60,872 nt of DNA from Welwitschia mirabilis (Eukaryota; Gnetophyta; Gnetopsida; Welwitschiales). Position numbers and translations under genes: made by a program. The notes beneath the pieces are model-generated. The model was given only the letters and a program-made list of their open reading frames with translations. It was not told the DNA's origin and ran no database searches. The stretch spans positions 40,932,137 through 40,993,008 of the forward strand of contig JBOZIK010000001.1 in assembly GCA_051453625.1 (NCBI GenBank), in the 5' to 3' direction. Below are positions 11,477-22,539 of this stretch, piece by piece. Position 1 is the stretch's first letter. The number at the start of each line of letters is the position of its first letter.

Positions 11477-11918
11477 ACAACAGAAAATAGATCAAGAATA
11501 ATAGACCATCGTCCTGTCTGTCATGGGACGACAGAAGGTACGACACACACAGAAACCCAAAAAAAAAAAAAAGGAATCGAAACCAAAACAGAAAGTAGAA
11601 AACACAGAACACAATCCTGTCATCCACCTAGTCGTCCAGACATCACAGGAGACGATAGAAACTAATTTATTTCAGAAAAAATCACAATCCAAAAAACCGA
11701 AAACAAAAATGGAACACTGTCATCTTAACTATCATGGGAACGACAGAGGGGACGATCACTCTTTTTCTATAGAAAACTGAATCTGAAAATACGAAACTAA
11801 AAATAGCACACAGAAAACCTACAGCTCCTAAAATACAATGCCGCATAGACAAATAACCGAATAAAGGTCCAATATACTCACCTGAATGACGACAACCCTT
11901 GTACTCCTCGATAGCCTT

Positions 11919-11935
11919 CTCCAATAATAGCGCCA
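11919..11935 (-). other. primer binding site of element B
   Basis: The minus strand reads TGGCGCTATTATTGGAG two to four bases inside the LTR end, close to the TGGCGCCGTTGCCGGGG-type primer site common in plant gypsy elements. Confidence 0.65.
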
Positions 11936-11938
11936 ATT

Positions 11939-12791
11939 TGTTGCGGTGCGTATTTGTACAAGTTTTTACATTCAAAGAGACCTTGTCATTTATAACCAAA
12001 ATAGATATCTAACACAATACATCACACTAGTATAAGTGGGAGTACACTCGAAATGTCATATCTCATTGAAGTCTATGAGATGAGACCTATGTTGCTTTGC
12101 AAAATAATACTAGGAACCAGAAATAAAGAATAATGCAAGGAAATAAAGATACAATGTAAGATGCAAGATGCAATATAAACAAACATGCAATGCAAAAATA
12201 ACCTTAACTCTACTTGCTTACAACTTTAACAAAAGCTGCCCTTGATGATCTATGTCACCTAAGAAATTGTCACCAGATCAAAGGCAATCATAAACCATAA
12301 GGGTAATCAGAAAACCTAAGATGCAAACGTGAAAAGAAAACCAAGTTTTATATTAAAAGAGTAACAACATCTAGGTTACAAAACAGTTGGGTTTCAATGG
12401 AGGATACACAGCCATCCACCAAGTGATTATCTTTCTGTAACACACGCAGATGGATCTCCCGCCCTTCGACCTCCTGTCACGAGGATTTTTGGTGCAACAA
12501 AGATGAGAAGGAGAGTCGAAGGGGGGTTTGTTTATAACAACATACAGCAGTCGTCATCCTGCCTGTCGTGGGAACGACGGAGGGGATGATGGTCTTATTT
12601 GATCATTTCCTTGAAGAGGACTTTAGCATTTTTGTCATTAATCCTTCTTCAAAGCTCTGTTCATCAGAAAGTGTCTTTAATACATCAGAAAGTATCTCTA
12701 AAATCCTCAAAATTACACCTAAACTTGTGTAAAAGTCCTGCAAAATAACTCATAAAACTCCATCAAATAACTGTAAATTAGCAATACAACA
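11939..12791 (-). repeat. 5' LTR of element B
   Basis: It is 853 bp, beginning TGTTGTATTGC and ending CCGCAACA on the minus strand, with the primer site next to it. It has TATAAA at 12531-12536 and one GTCGTC palindrome at about 12551-12590. It aligns end to end with the plus-strand LTR at 2626-3912. Confidence 0.8.
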
Positions 12792-13590
12792 TACTACATA
12801 GTATATATAATTTAAGGGTTTTATTTAATACTATTAAGCTCTAATTATTACTATTATACAACACAGCTAATGATAATTGTATGGTGTGGTTGAGAGCTTA
12901 GCAAGCGTCAACTCTCTAACACCTTAGCACCCTCCCTTTTAAGATTTTACCGACACTACATTTAAAAAAATTACTTTTCTAAATGCGAAGTCCTCTCGTT
13001 TTCCAAAGAAGATGACCGTTTTCTTAAACAGGCCAAGTGCATGTGTTTAAGATTAACATAGAAACGACAGTTGTTTAACCTCCTCCTCCTCCTCCATTGC
13101 CTTGCAAATGCTTTGACCACGTTTTTCACACAGCCCTTTCCCTGGAACTATAAAAACGTTCAAATAAAAAAACACTAGTAGCAAGTTATCGGCCACCGTA
13201 AATCTGCACGGCGGTGGTTTGCATGACATACAAAAATCCCACTCGACCCCGCTCTTAGCTTTCAATTCATGGGAATTCTCGAAGCACACGGAAACCTCAT
13301 CAAACAGCTGTCATCTCCTTTTCTTCTTTTCCCTTCAAAAAAGTTTATTAATATAATAAATGCACGCCGTTAATTAATTGTGGAATCAACCCATCAGGTT
13401 GACCGCTTTCATTCGAGTTCCGGGCCGAGCCAACATCCGCCAAACTCGGCGCCTGAGTGGCTACTAATTGCGAACCGCAGATTAATTAGCGGAAGCCAAG
13501 TAATGAGACTATAATTTAGGCGAGAAAAGCGGTGGCGTTGGCGTGCGAAGAATGTATCAGACAGAATATCCAAAAATACAAGCATACGCC
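12792..13590. other. transition from repeat DNA to GC-richer upstream region
   Basis: AT-rich sequence to about 13000 gives way to mixed, GC-richer DNA that continues into the patellin gene. Short open frames on the minus strand (13289-13053, 13639-13409) match nothing I know and have no visible splice structure. I see no gene here. Confidence 0.4.
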
Positions 13591-13591
13591 A

Positions 13592-13597
13592 CGTGCG
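13592..13597. promoter_or_regulatory. G-box (CACGTG)
   Basis: CACGTG lies about 730 bp upstream of the patellin start codon. Plant bZIP and bHLH factors bind this core. It is a candidate only. A CCAAT-type ATTGG follows near 13644. No convincing TATA box is visible closer to the gene. Confidence 0.3.
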
Positions 13598-13960
13598 TAG
13601 CAGAGTCGGGTAGTCGGAGGCCACCAACGCACTCGCCAAATGTGATTGGCTGTTCGGTTTTTCTGTTAAATTAAATTAGAAAGCAAACGAAACGCGAACG
13701 CCATCGCCGGCTCAATAGGCAATTCCCATGGAAATTCGAAAGTGAGACGTGAGAGTTAACGGAGCGCCGATTCCAAAAACGTGGGCGGCACCGCAACACT
13801 GCCGGGAATTTACGTTTTCCGTTACCAAGCTACCATGGCTCGCTTTTTCTTTGCACTGCATCTGGAATCCGACGTGGAGTCAATGGCCGTCCCCGAGACC
13901 CGCTGAAAGACGGTCGTGTTGGCAGGGAGACCGTTCTTGTGCTCCGATTTCCGTTGCTTC

Positions 13961-13986
13961 GTTGTGCTGTGCTGTGCTGTGCTGTA
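13961..13986 (+). repeat. TGTGC/GCTGT pentanucleotide microsatellite
   Basis: About five consecutive GCTGT-type units lie some 340 bp upstream of the patellin ATG, probably in the promoter or 5' leader. Confidence 0.8.
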
Positions 13987-14324
13987 CGTAGCTATCGGAT
14001 TAGCTGTCCGATTCCCTGACCAACCAGTTCTTCCCTAAGTATCATATCCCTCTTTCGTTGCTCGCCTCATTTAAGAATCGCCTTCCTGCTCTCGTTTCAT
14101 TCGAATTCAGTATCTCGCATCGCTCGTCGTCTTTTGTGTGCTCTAGTTCCTCTTCTTCAGTTTCTTTCCTCTCGACAATTCTTCTCTTCTTTACCCTGTG
14201 TAGCCAAGGAAGCTTCTCCGATCAGTGAGCGGATCGGAGGAGATTCAAAAGGCAGAATTGTCGTTTTTGAATAAGGAGATCCACACACAGCCTCTCAAGC
14301 AGATTCCATTCAAGTGAATTTGTC

Positions 14325-16877
14325 ATGGCAGCTACCACTGAAGCTGCTCCCCCTCCCGTTCACGATCCTGCACCGACCCCTGCCTCTGCCCCTCCCCCTG
14401 TCCCCGCTTCAGCTTCTGCTCCACAAGAGCAACCGCCCAAGGAATCCACTGAAAGTGCAGCGAAGACCGGTGAAGAGGTTCAGGTTGAAAGCAAGGATAA
14501 AGGAAAAGAGCCGGAGAGTGAGGCTGCTCCAGAAGGTACACCCACTGCCGCTGGAGCGCCTTCTGTCCCTGATGTCAAGGAAGTTGATAAGGAGAAAAAG
14601 GCTCTCGAGGAGCTTCGTGCCCGCGTAGAGGAAGCCATCAGGAAGAACGAGTTCGTCGAGCCACCTCCTCCTCCTCCCGCGAAAGCCTCTGAGACCAAAG
14701 ATGAAGCCCCATCTCAACCTGCTTCAGGAGAAGCCGCCAAGGGGGGCGAATCCAAGGGCAAGGAGCCTGCAAAGGAGGAGGAATCCGAGAAAAAAGAAAC
14801 TGCAAAGGCAGAGAAACTTGAGAAGAAAGAACCTGTAAAGGCGGAGGAACCTGAGAAGAAAGATCCCCTAAAGGCGGAGGAACCCGAGAAGAAGGAAACC
14901 CCACAGGCGGAGTAACCCGACAGGAAAGAACCTGCAAAGGCCGAGGTACCCGCGAAGAAAGAAGCTGCAAAGGCCGAGGTACCCGCGAAGAAAGAAGCTG
15001 CAAAGGCCGAGGGGCCCGAGAAAAAAGAACCTGCAAAGGCCGAGGGGCCCGAGAAAAAAGAACCTGCAAAGGCCGAAGGACGCGAGAAAAAGGAGCCTGC
15101 AAAAGCGGAAGGCCCCGAGAAGAAAGAATCTACAAAGGAGAAGGGACCCGAGAAGAAAGATGGCGTTGTTGCAGTGCTCGCGGTAGAAGAGAAACCCGTC
15201 GAATCCAAGGCCAAGGATGTTGTTGTCCCCTCGGTCGAGGCTAAACCTTCCGTTCCTGAGACAGTGGTTGTTGCGGTAGAAAAGAAGGAGACTAAGGATG
15301 CTGTCGCGGTTGCCGAGGAAAAGACACAGACAAGAGAGGGAGCTGTCAAAACTGAGGAAACTCCGAAAACGGCGGCCGTGGCAGGCACACCATCTGAGGC
15401 GACAGCTCAGGCAAAGGTTGTTGCAGAGGTGGAAGAAGAGAAAGAGGGAGCCGAGGCAGTACCAGAGGCGATGGTTGATGAAAACATTGAGTTATGGGGT
15501 GTGCCGCTTTTGCCAAGCAAAGGGGACGAGCGCACCGATGTGGTGCTGATGAAGTTCCTGAAAGCGCGAGAGTTCAAGGTGAACGAGGCGTTCAACATGT
15601 TGAGGGAGACTATACGGTGGAGGAAGCGATTCGGAGTGGACGGCATCCTTGATGAGGATGTGGGAATGGAGGAGGATCTCCGAGGCGTCGCGTTCATGCA
15701 CGGCTTCGACAGGGAAGGCCATCCTGTTTGCTACAACGTCTATGGCATGTTCCAGGACAAGGATCTGTATCAGCGTGTCTTCGGTGACGAAGCCAAACAC
15801 GACAAGTTCCTTCGATGGAGGGTTCAGCTTCTCGAAAAGGGAATCAAAGATCATCTCAGCTTTGCTCCCGGTGCCATCAATTCCATGGTTCAGGTTACTG
15901 ACCTCAAAAACGCCCCTGGCCTCGGCTGGAACATTATCCGCCAGGCTACCAAGCAGGCAGTTACTCTCCTGCAAGACAACTATCCTGAGTTTGTTTCCAC
16001 CAAGGTAGCTTATTCTTCACGTCTCCTGCCCTCTTTTGAAATTCAACCTACATACGCTTAGATTATGGTTTGCTTATGACTTATGATCGACTGGAAATTG
16101 GATGAATTGATACAGATCTTCATAAATGTTCCGTGGTGGTACATCGCGTTCAACACAATGACGTCGCCCTTCATATCACAGAGGACGAAAAGCAAGTTCG
16201 TCATTGCCCGCCCTGCGAAGGTCCCGGAGGTGCTTTTTAAGTAAGTCATTCCTCCCTCTGATTTATCCCTTATTATCGTTCTTGCAGAATGGAATAATAC
16301 CTGTTCGGGTCCCTACCTGACGACGTTCTTACTTTTGATATTAAATTGCAGGTATATCGCCCCGGAATACGTGCCGGTGCAGTACGGCGGTCTCAGCAGA
16401 GACCACGATACTGAGTTCAACCCGGCAGACGGGGGAGTCACCGAGATGACCTTGAAAGCCGGTGTAAAACAGAGCGTCGAGATCGAGGTGAAGGAGGTAT
16501 GTATAATTTTATACCACATGATATATATTTGATTATGTATCTCTGTGTAAGGAGGTATTTGGATGAGAACTTCGTGCGGCGTTGGAACGTTGCAGGCTGG
16601 AAGCACGGTGGTGTGGGACGTTACGGTTGTGGGATGGGAAGCAACATACGAGGCGGAGTTCGTGCCGAGCAGCGAGGGCGGATACACGGTCCTCATTCAG
16701 AAGTGCAGGAGCGTGGCGGCAAACGAGGTGCCCATTCGACAGTCTTACAAGGCCGGAGAGGCCGGAAAGATTGTTCTGACGCTCGCCAACAACTCCTCGA
16801 GGAAGAAGAAGCTGCTCTATCGCTACAAAATTCACTGTTTTTCGGCTCCTTCCACGTCCACCTCCACTTCAGTCTGA
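14325..16877 (+). CDS. PATL: patellin (SEC14-GOLD phosphoinositide-binding protein), in-frame TAA at codon 197
   Basis: There are four exons: 14325-16004, 16116-16240, 16352-16496 and 16596-16877, all with GT-AG introns and consistent phase. They give 743 codons, longer than the 490-680 residues usual for patellins because the acidic/basic N-terminal region is expanded. After the Pro-, Lys- and Glu-rich N-terminus comes the CRAL-TRIO N-lobe (LMKFLKAREFKVNEAFNML), the lipid-binding lobe (GHPVCYNVYG, LLQDNYPE, INVPWWYIAFNTMTSPF) and a C-terminal GOLD domain (VVWDVTVVGWEATYEAEFVP, ending YRYKIHCFS). Patellins bind phosphoinositides and act in membrane trafficking and cell-plate formation. The start ATG has G at -3 and +4. 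The one lesion is TAA at 14913-14915; the frame is open on both sides of it. I infer a recent nonsense change, an assembly error, or a non-functional allele. Confidence 0.9.
14766..15161 (+). repeat. 33-bp coding repeat, 12 units (EKKEPAKAEGP type)
   Basis: Twelve 11-codon units in phase with the patellin frame, roughly P-A-K-A-E-G-P-E-K-K-E. Units 8-11 are nearly identical at DNA level, which suggests recent unequal exchange. Unit 5 carries the TAA plus two nearby changes (Glu to Asp, Lys to Arg). Antisense frames through this block stay open only because of the repeat. Confidence 0.9.
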
Positions 16878-17383
16878 CGCCACTCTGCGGTGGATGCCGG
16901 TTCATGCAAAACGCCAAGGCCACGCATTACCTGCCACATGTGAATGTCTGTCGTTTATGCGCTGGAGTTGTGCATAGCTTTGTTTTTCATTCGTTATTAT
17001 TTATTATTTTATTATTTGTTGTAAGGCATGGGCATATGCAGCCGCTCTATACGAATGTGCAACGACAACAAAGACAACGGCTATGTGTGACCCCACTGCC
17101 CCTCCAATTTCCAATTTGTATTGTGATATGTGAATGTGAATGAATAGGAGGAGGAGGATGTGTAGTGTCCAGTCATTCATGAATCACCTTTTTACTTTTG
17201 CTTTACTTTTGAGTTATGTCTTTGTTGCTGGGATTCCAAGCCCATCGCTTTTAGTGGTGGGCATTGCCTTTGAAAGGGAAAGCGCGATAAAAGTCGCAAA
17301 GCAAGTCGTTTTAAGTTAAGAGAGATGGATTTTCGGGTTTCGTGGAGATACTGTCCTTTCTTGTCACAATGTCATCATGCTTA

Positions 17384-17437
17384 TCTTGTATGTCTACTTA
17401 TTATCTTTAATCTTGTATGTCTCCTTATTATCTTTAC
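17384..17437 (+). repeat. 27-bp tandem duplication in the patellin 3' region
   Basis: TCTTGTATGTCT(A/C)CTTATT is present twice in a row at 17384-17410 and 17411-17437, with very few differences. Confidence 0.85.
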
Positions 17438-17441
17438 ATGT

Positions 17442-17447
17442 AATAAA
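17442..17447 (+). terminator. candidate poly(A) signal (AATAAA) of the patellin gene
   Basis: AATAAA lies about 565 bp after the stop codon, near where GC content drops back to the background. 16878-17441 would then be the 3' UTR. Plant polyadenylation signals are loose, so an upstream site is equally possible. Confidence 0.35.
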
Positions 17448-17499
17448 AATTTGGAGTGATTAGATGATTGATGAATCACGACCATCTATTCATGTTCTC

Positions 17500-20199
17500 C
17501 ATGTTAACATGGAATGACGACTTTGTCCGCCATTCCCTCTCACGCTCTGCCAATCGTAGATTAACGTACGTCCTCTCGATTTGACCATTAAACGTACAAT
17601 TTTATCAGCTTGTAAGGTAATGCCATCACCATCATTTTAATGTACACCCCACAAGGCTGTTTTAACCTTTAACCAATATATTTCTAAGTAACATTTTATA
17701 TATTTTTAAGTGGGAAATCCTAATACTACACGGAAGTATTAGTTATATTTTATGAAGCCATTATCATGAGGATTATCTGGGATTTGGTTGGGCCACTCAA
17801 CACATTTCCTCTTAGGTCTTATGGGGGATATAAATTTCTAACGACAAAGAAATCACTAATTGGATTTGACTAATGAGTTAGGGCCACTGCTTTAGAGTCT
17901 TAAAACAAATACTTTTTCTCACGAACTATGTTTACATGCATGAGTTGACAAGTTTAGTAAGAGCTCATGTTAAGCATGTGAGTTATGTCAAATTTACATG
18001 CTATGTTTACCCCTTAACATAACCATGCACATTAATCTATGAAAAGATTTAGTCATAACAAGGATCATTCAAGATGACATTTCTTAATGTTTGCATTGCT
18101 AGTTTCTTTAAGTTCATATGTTGTAGACTTATGCTTGTCAATGTTAATGTGTAGCCTTCATTCCAAGTTTGGAGTCTCCCATAAGCTCACCTACGATAAA
18201 AAATTATTTGTAAAAAAACTTAGAAAAAGTAATATCATGTTCAAATAAATTAATTAAAACAACTTTGGGGGAGCACAAAAGGATATTCTAACAACTTCAA
18301 TTTTGTAAATTTATAGCTTTCTCTATTGACGCTTAACCTTTTGCATGGATTGCACAATAGGATCATGTTAATCATCATCAAAAGTTTTTTGTATTTAATA
18401 CCTTTGAACACAAGATTACATAGTTGATTAATATTTTTTCAACTGTTGTAAGATGACTTGCAATAGAGCTTCTTCTTCTTCCTCTTCTTCTTTTTTAATT
18501 TTTTTTCCATTAGAGTGCATGTCATGATTAGTTTTCAATGGAAGAGACATGAGTCATACTAGAAAGCTCTAAAAATCTTTCTTTAAAACTCACAAACCCA
18601 TGTCCAAGCGAGCAAGTGTGGGCTTTCTAAGATAATGGATGAACTAGAGAAACAAAAGGAGCAAGTTGGACTGGAGGCAATTACACTTGAAGGTTGTAAT
18701 TTTGCCAATAATTCTAATCTATTGGCAAGGGCATATGGCAAGGTTAATGATCACATGAGTAGGGCATTTATAATTTAAGAATTAGCATTATATTTTCATA
18801 AATTGTAACATTGTTTTGTTTGAAACTGGAACCTCTTATAGCAACTAGTACATGTCAGGTGGCATCAAGAAAGACAAAGAGGGGAATGCTATTACCATCG
18901 AAGGGACGAAGAATGAACATCTAGGACTTTTTTAAACATTAGGCATGAAGAATTAACATGGTGCTCCATTTGTTTCATTAGATAGTTGAATTCAAGGATT
19001 GTCGTATCTGCATGAATAGGAATATGTAAACACAATATGAATAAAAACCAAAATAAGAAAGAAAAACAAAACTTCATTTGTAGTACAATATAGAGTAATA
19101 CATAATGTCTTTTAGAAAGAGAAGATTTCTAAGATAGTCTAATTAGTGATAGACCTAAACTAGGAGGGCAACGTCAAAAAAGGAAGGACTAGGAAAAATT
19201 ATACAAGCAGTAAATTTAAACCAAGCAAGTCCAAGTCAATAATGATCCAAGGCAGGAAAAGCTAAGTCACACTATTGAACAATTGTTGACTACAAGTCAT
19301 TTTACCCTTAGATGATGTCTTTGCAAGCTAATAGGGTGATGCTACTTATCAATAAAGATGTCTCATTCAATATGTTCTTGGATTTTTTTTAATTATTTAA
19401 TTTGAAAATAAAATGAACAAAACATGCACGAGTAAAAATACAATCTAATGAATTATACAAATTTTACTTAATTACTCGATTAGTGTACTTATTAAAATTT
19501 AATTATTTATTTTTTAGTCAACAACTACCATATTAACCTCACTACAAATATGGGAATTGATAAATAAACTAATTTATGATAACAAGGTTCCAAATGCCAT
19601 TAACATCAATTTTTTTTTTTCTGGGAAAAATTCTATTGCTCGCATAACAAATAGCAGAAAATTTAAGAGCTTTACTATTTACTTACTTTAGTAACGAAAA
19701 AAAATTTATAAATTGTTCTCTAGTCCAACCCCTTCAATTTGTCTGCTTTGCCTACATTCATAGTATAATGTTCAAAGAAGAAAGGGAATTTAAGAAGATA
19801 GAAATAAAACTAGAATTATGTTCATTCATTATGTGACCCATCATTCCCCCGTGACTAAATTTAGTCAATCTCTTGTCTGACAAAAATAAAAAGGAATTAA
19901 ATTCTTTATGGAACATGTATAGAAAACGTTGATTCTATCTTTGGTTCCAACAAAAATATCGAAGATCAATCCTTAAGAGTGGAGACTTTGAGGATGAAGG
20001 TTGGGTATGCATTGCTAGCCTCACTAAAAGTTATGCTCTTGACATCTTATTCTCAGTTTTTAGCATTTGAAGTTGGCTTTGTACATCTTGACGAAGCCTT
20101 TATTCCTTCCCTAATAAATATTATAAAAAGAAACGCTGCATTATTTACTCCACTTGTTGAGCATCTATTGCAACTCTCTTGACAGCTTTATTTCTAAGT
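17500..20199. other. AT-rich intergenic DNA, nothing recognised
   Basis: No gene-like frame, LTR pair or tRNA is visible. A stretch near 17780-17850 can be read as GPLNTFPLRSYGGYKFL, faintly like a retroelement integrase, but it is too short to call. A (TTC)n/CT-rich patch lies near 18470-18490. Confidence 0.4.
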
Positions 20200-21112
20200 T
20201 CTTGTTTAATTGGTACTAAGGTAGGTTGATGTTGACCTGCAATTTTGCATTCAAGATCCTCCTTATACACCATGTGTCCACATCATAACATTCCTTTACC
20301 AAGATAATAGAGTTCTAGAGCTTATTTGTCTCTATAATAAGTTCCTTTGGAAATCAAGAAGCTTATCATTGGATGTTTTGAGACTATACATCCTTAGACG
20401 TTCAATTAATTTTAAAAGTCTTTTGTTCTCCATTTTGAGGCCGATGATGTGTTCCTTCTCCTTTTCCGCATAAAATTATTAGTAATTCTCAATCCTAAAA
20501 ATTATTTGTCGTTCACATTTAAATGTTTACTGAACTTCTCTTGAATTATTGATATATGGCCTCCCCACCGTTTTGTAAATTTTCAAGACATGCTCAATAA
20601 ATGGTTTGATAATTCTAAGGATTGGACCATTTTAAGTTGGTCGTTTAATTCATCAGTTCTTTTCTACATTATGCACGCTCTCTTAAACTTCTTTATTTTA
20701 GGTTCTTAAAGCTCTTCTTAGCTTCCTACACTTCAGAAATGGAGATATTGGTACCTCTTAATTAAGACTACATAGCATTCTAATCTTGCAGTTCTTATGC
20801 TAATCTATCCATCTTCTCAACCTCAAGCATATCAAAGTCATCACATAAATCCCATACTTATAATGTAACTTTGAGGTTAGGAATTGTTTCCATTTGCTCT
20901 TGAATAATATCCTAGCTCTTTGAGAGCTTGAACTCTAAGGCATAAACTTGGATTCACATCCTTTAGACCTTTGCATTCAAAGCACTTACCAGACACAAGA
21001 GATAGTTATTCTTATCTAGAGACCTAAGCATCTCCTTTAGCCTAGAAGAGACCAAGCCCTGGTAAGTTACAAGCTTCCCTTTCGATGATGATTTCATGAA
21101 GGATTTCTTCAT
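20200..21112 (-). pseudogene. possible decayed coiled-coil ORF, unrecognised
   Basis: Read leftward from a candidate ATG at 21112-21110, the minus strand gives about 49 residues without a stop (MKKSFMKSSSKGKLVTYQGL and so on). It then continues to about 20200 as Leu/Lys/Glu-rich, heptad-like stretches broken by stops and frame changes, for example VYALEFKLSKS and EHIIGLKMENKRLLKLIERL. The composition suggests a coiled-coil protein or a retroelement accessory ORF. I do not recognise a family. Confidence 0.25.
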
Positions 21113-21230
21113 GATTGTCCTAGTTACTCTTCTAAGGTTGAAGGAAGAGAATTTTATTAAATGAACTCACCTTTGAATCCTTGCTTTAATTCATTAACGA
21201 ATTACTATAGCAAAAACCTTTCATTATTTT

Positions 21231-21240
21231 NNNNNNNNNN
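21231..21240. other. assembly gap (10 N)
   Basis: 10 N in unassigned DNA. Confidence 0.99.
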
Positions 21241-22539
21241 AGCTCTACAAGAAGGGAAGTAATAATACTAAGAAACCCTTTACCTAAATTTATGGTTATT
21301 GAGTTTCCATATGTAGGGTTTTTATCCTCTTGGCATTAATCCAACCTTCCCTAATAATTGCTATGAGTCTTAGATTAGACTATTGCATAGTGATTTAAAG
21401 GACATGCCCTTTTATAGAGTAAGAGATGGAGAAGGATGCGAGATGGTGATGGTGGCCACCTCCTTACCCTCTTCTTAGATGCTTGCTTTATAGGAGACTC
21501 AAACGTGCCTCTGTAGTTGACTCAATAAAAACCTTCAAGAGCCTTTTCCACGATCTAATTCTAACTAGCCTATAAACTTCCCAAATTTACAAAGCAAAAG
21601 GTATCTTATTTGGTTTTTTCACCTTAAGCTCACATGACATGCTCTTGTAGACTTTCAAATAAGAGTTGAAAACCACTAAAGAAGTTTTTTTTTTTTTTAA
21701 CTGTTGCATTGCTGCTATAATCATGCACATTCTCACTGAAGTAATCAATAAACATTCCATAGGATGATAACTATATTTAGTAAGATTTGTCAATAGTTAT
21801 ACTTCTTCCATTACTTTTTCATCCTACATCATTTGTATATGTAATTGTAAGCGGCCTAATAATAATTGGTGATTACACTCAAATTCTTACAACTTTGGCC
21901 CCTTAAAATTTAGTAGCATGCTTTGTTACTAGTTAATTTTAATAATCCTTATAATTATCAAAATTTTATTGAAAATATATAATCCTTAGGTTTCATTGTT
22001 TAGAACATGCTAAGCTACACATTTTTTAATTAAGGCATTATTTCCAAGAAGATTAGCACTACTATTAAATCTATGGTGTTGTTGGCATTCTAAAGGATGA
22101 TGGATCTTGTGAAAGTTGGAGTAAACACTCACTGCTAAATAATTAAATAAAAGTCATAGAACATGGAAAAATTGAATTAAATGCTAAAAACTTAGGAAAA
22201 GTTCTAAAAGGCTAAATATTTAATTAATTAATCTTGATAACCAAGTAATCCTACTTTTACCACATTCAAATGTACCTCAATATATCAAGCATGTGAAATC
22301 AAATGTAAAGATCCAAACCCTTGGGTTATATTAATATAACTCACCTCAACGGTTAGGCATCCTTTATCTTGTATCTCATATTTGATATAATGTTAGATCT
22401 CTATTGGATTCATTTCACAGTTCCATTTCCCCTCATTTTCCATCGACCTCACATGGTTTCCATGGTTATGATGAGGGCTTCTCTTATGATGCGGCTCTAA
22501 GCAACCATTTATTGTCCCTAGAATGTGAGACTAGTTGTT
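21241..22539. other. AT-rich intergenic DNA, nothing recognised
   Basis: It follows a 10-N gap. There is a poly-T tract at about 21689-21698. No coding or repeat structure that I can name. Confidence 0.4.

Larger units (their letters stand above)
9939..12791 (-). mobile_element. Ty3/gypsy-type element B (minus strand), 5' half
   Basis: The minus-strand order is LTR 12791-11939, primer binding site, leader with three GTCGTC palindromes (11757-11506), then gag (11476-10344), continuing in decayed form to the 100-N gap at 9839-9938. Everything downstream of gag, and the 3' LTR, are missing or in the gap. It is the best preserved copy of the family here. Confidence 0.75.

Noticed and set aside
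14638-15388. Antisense frames of 154 and 224 codons with Ser/Phe/Ala or Pro/Leu repeats
   Set aside because: They are shadows of the 33-bp sense repeat of the patellin. There are no promoter or splice signs.
17780-17850. Integrase fragment (GPLNTFPLRSYGGYKFL)
   Set aside because: Too short and isolated; no other retroelement domain next to it.
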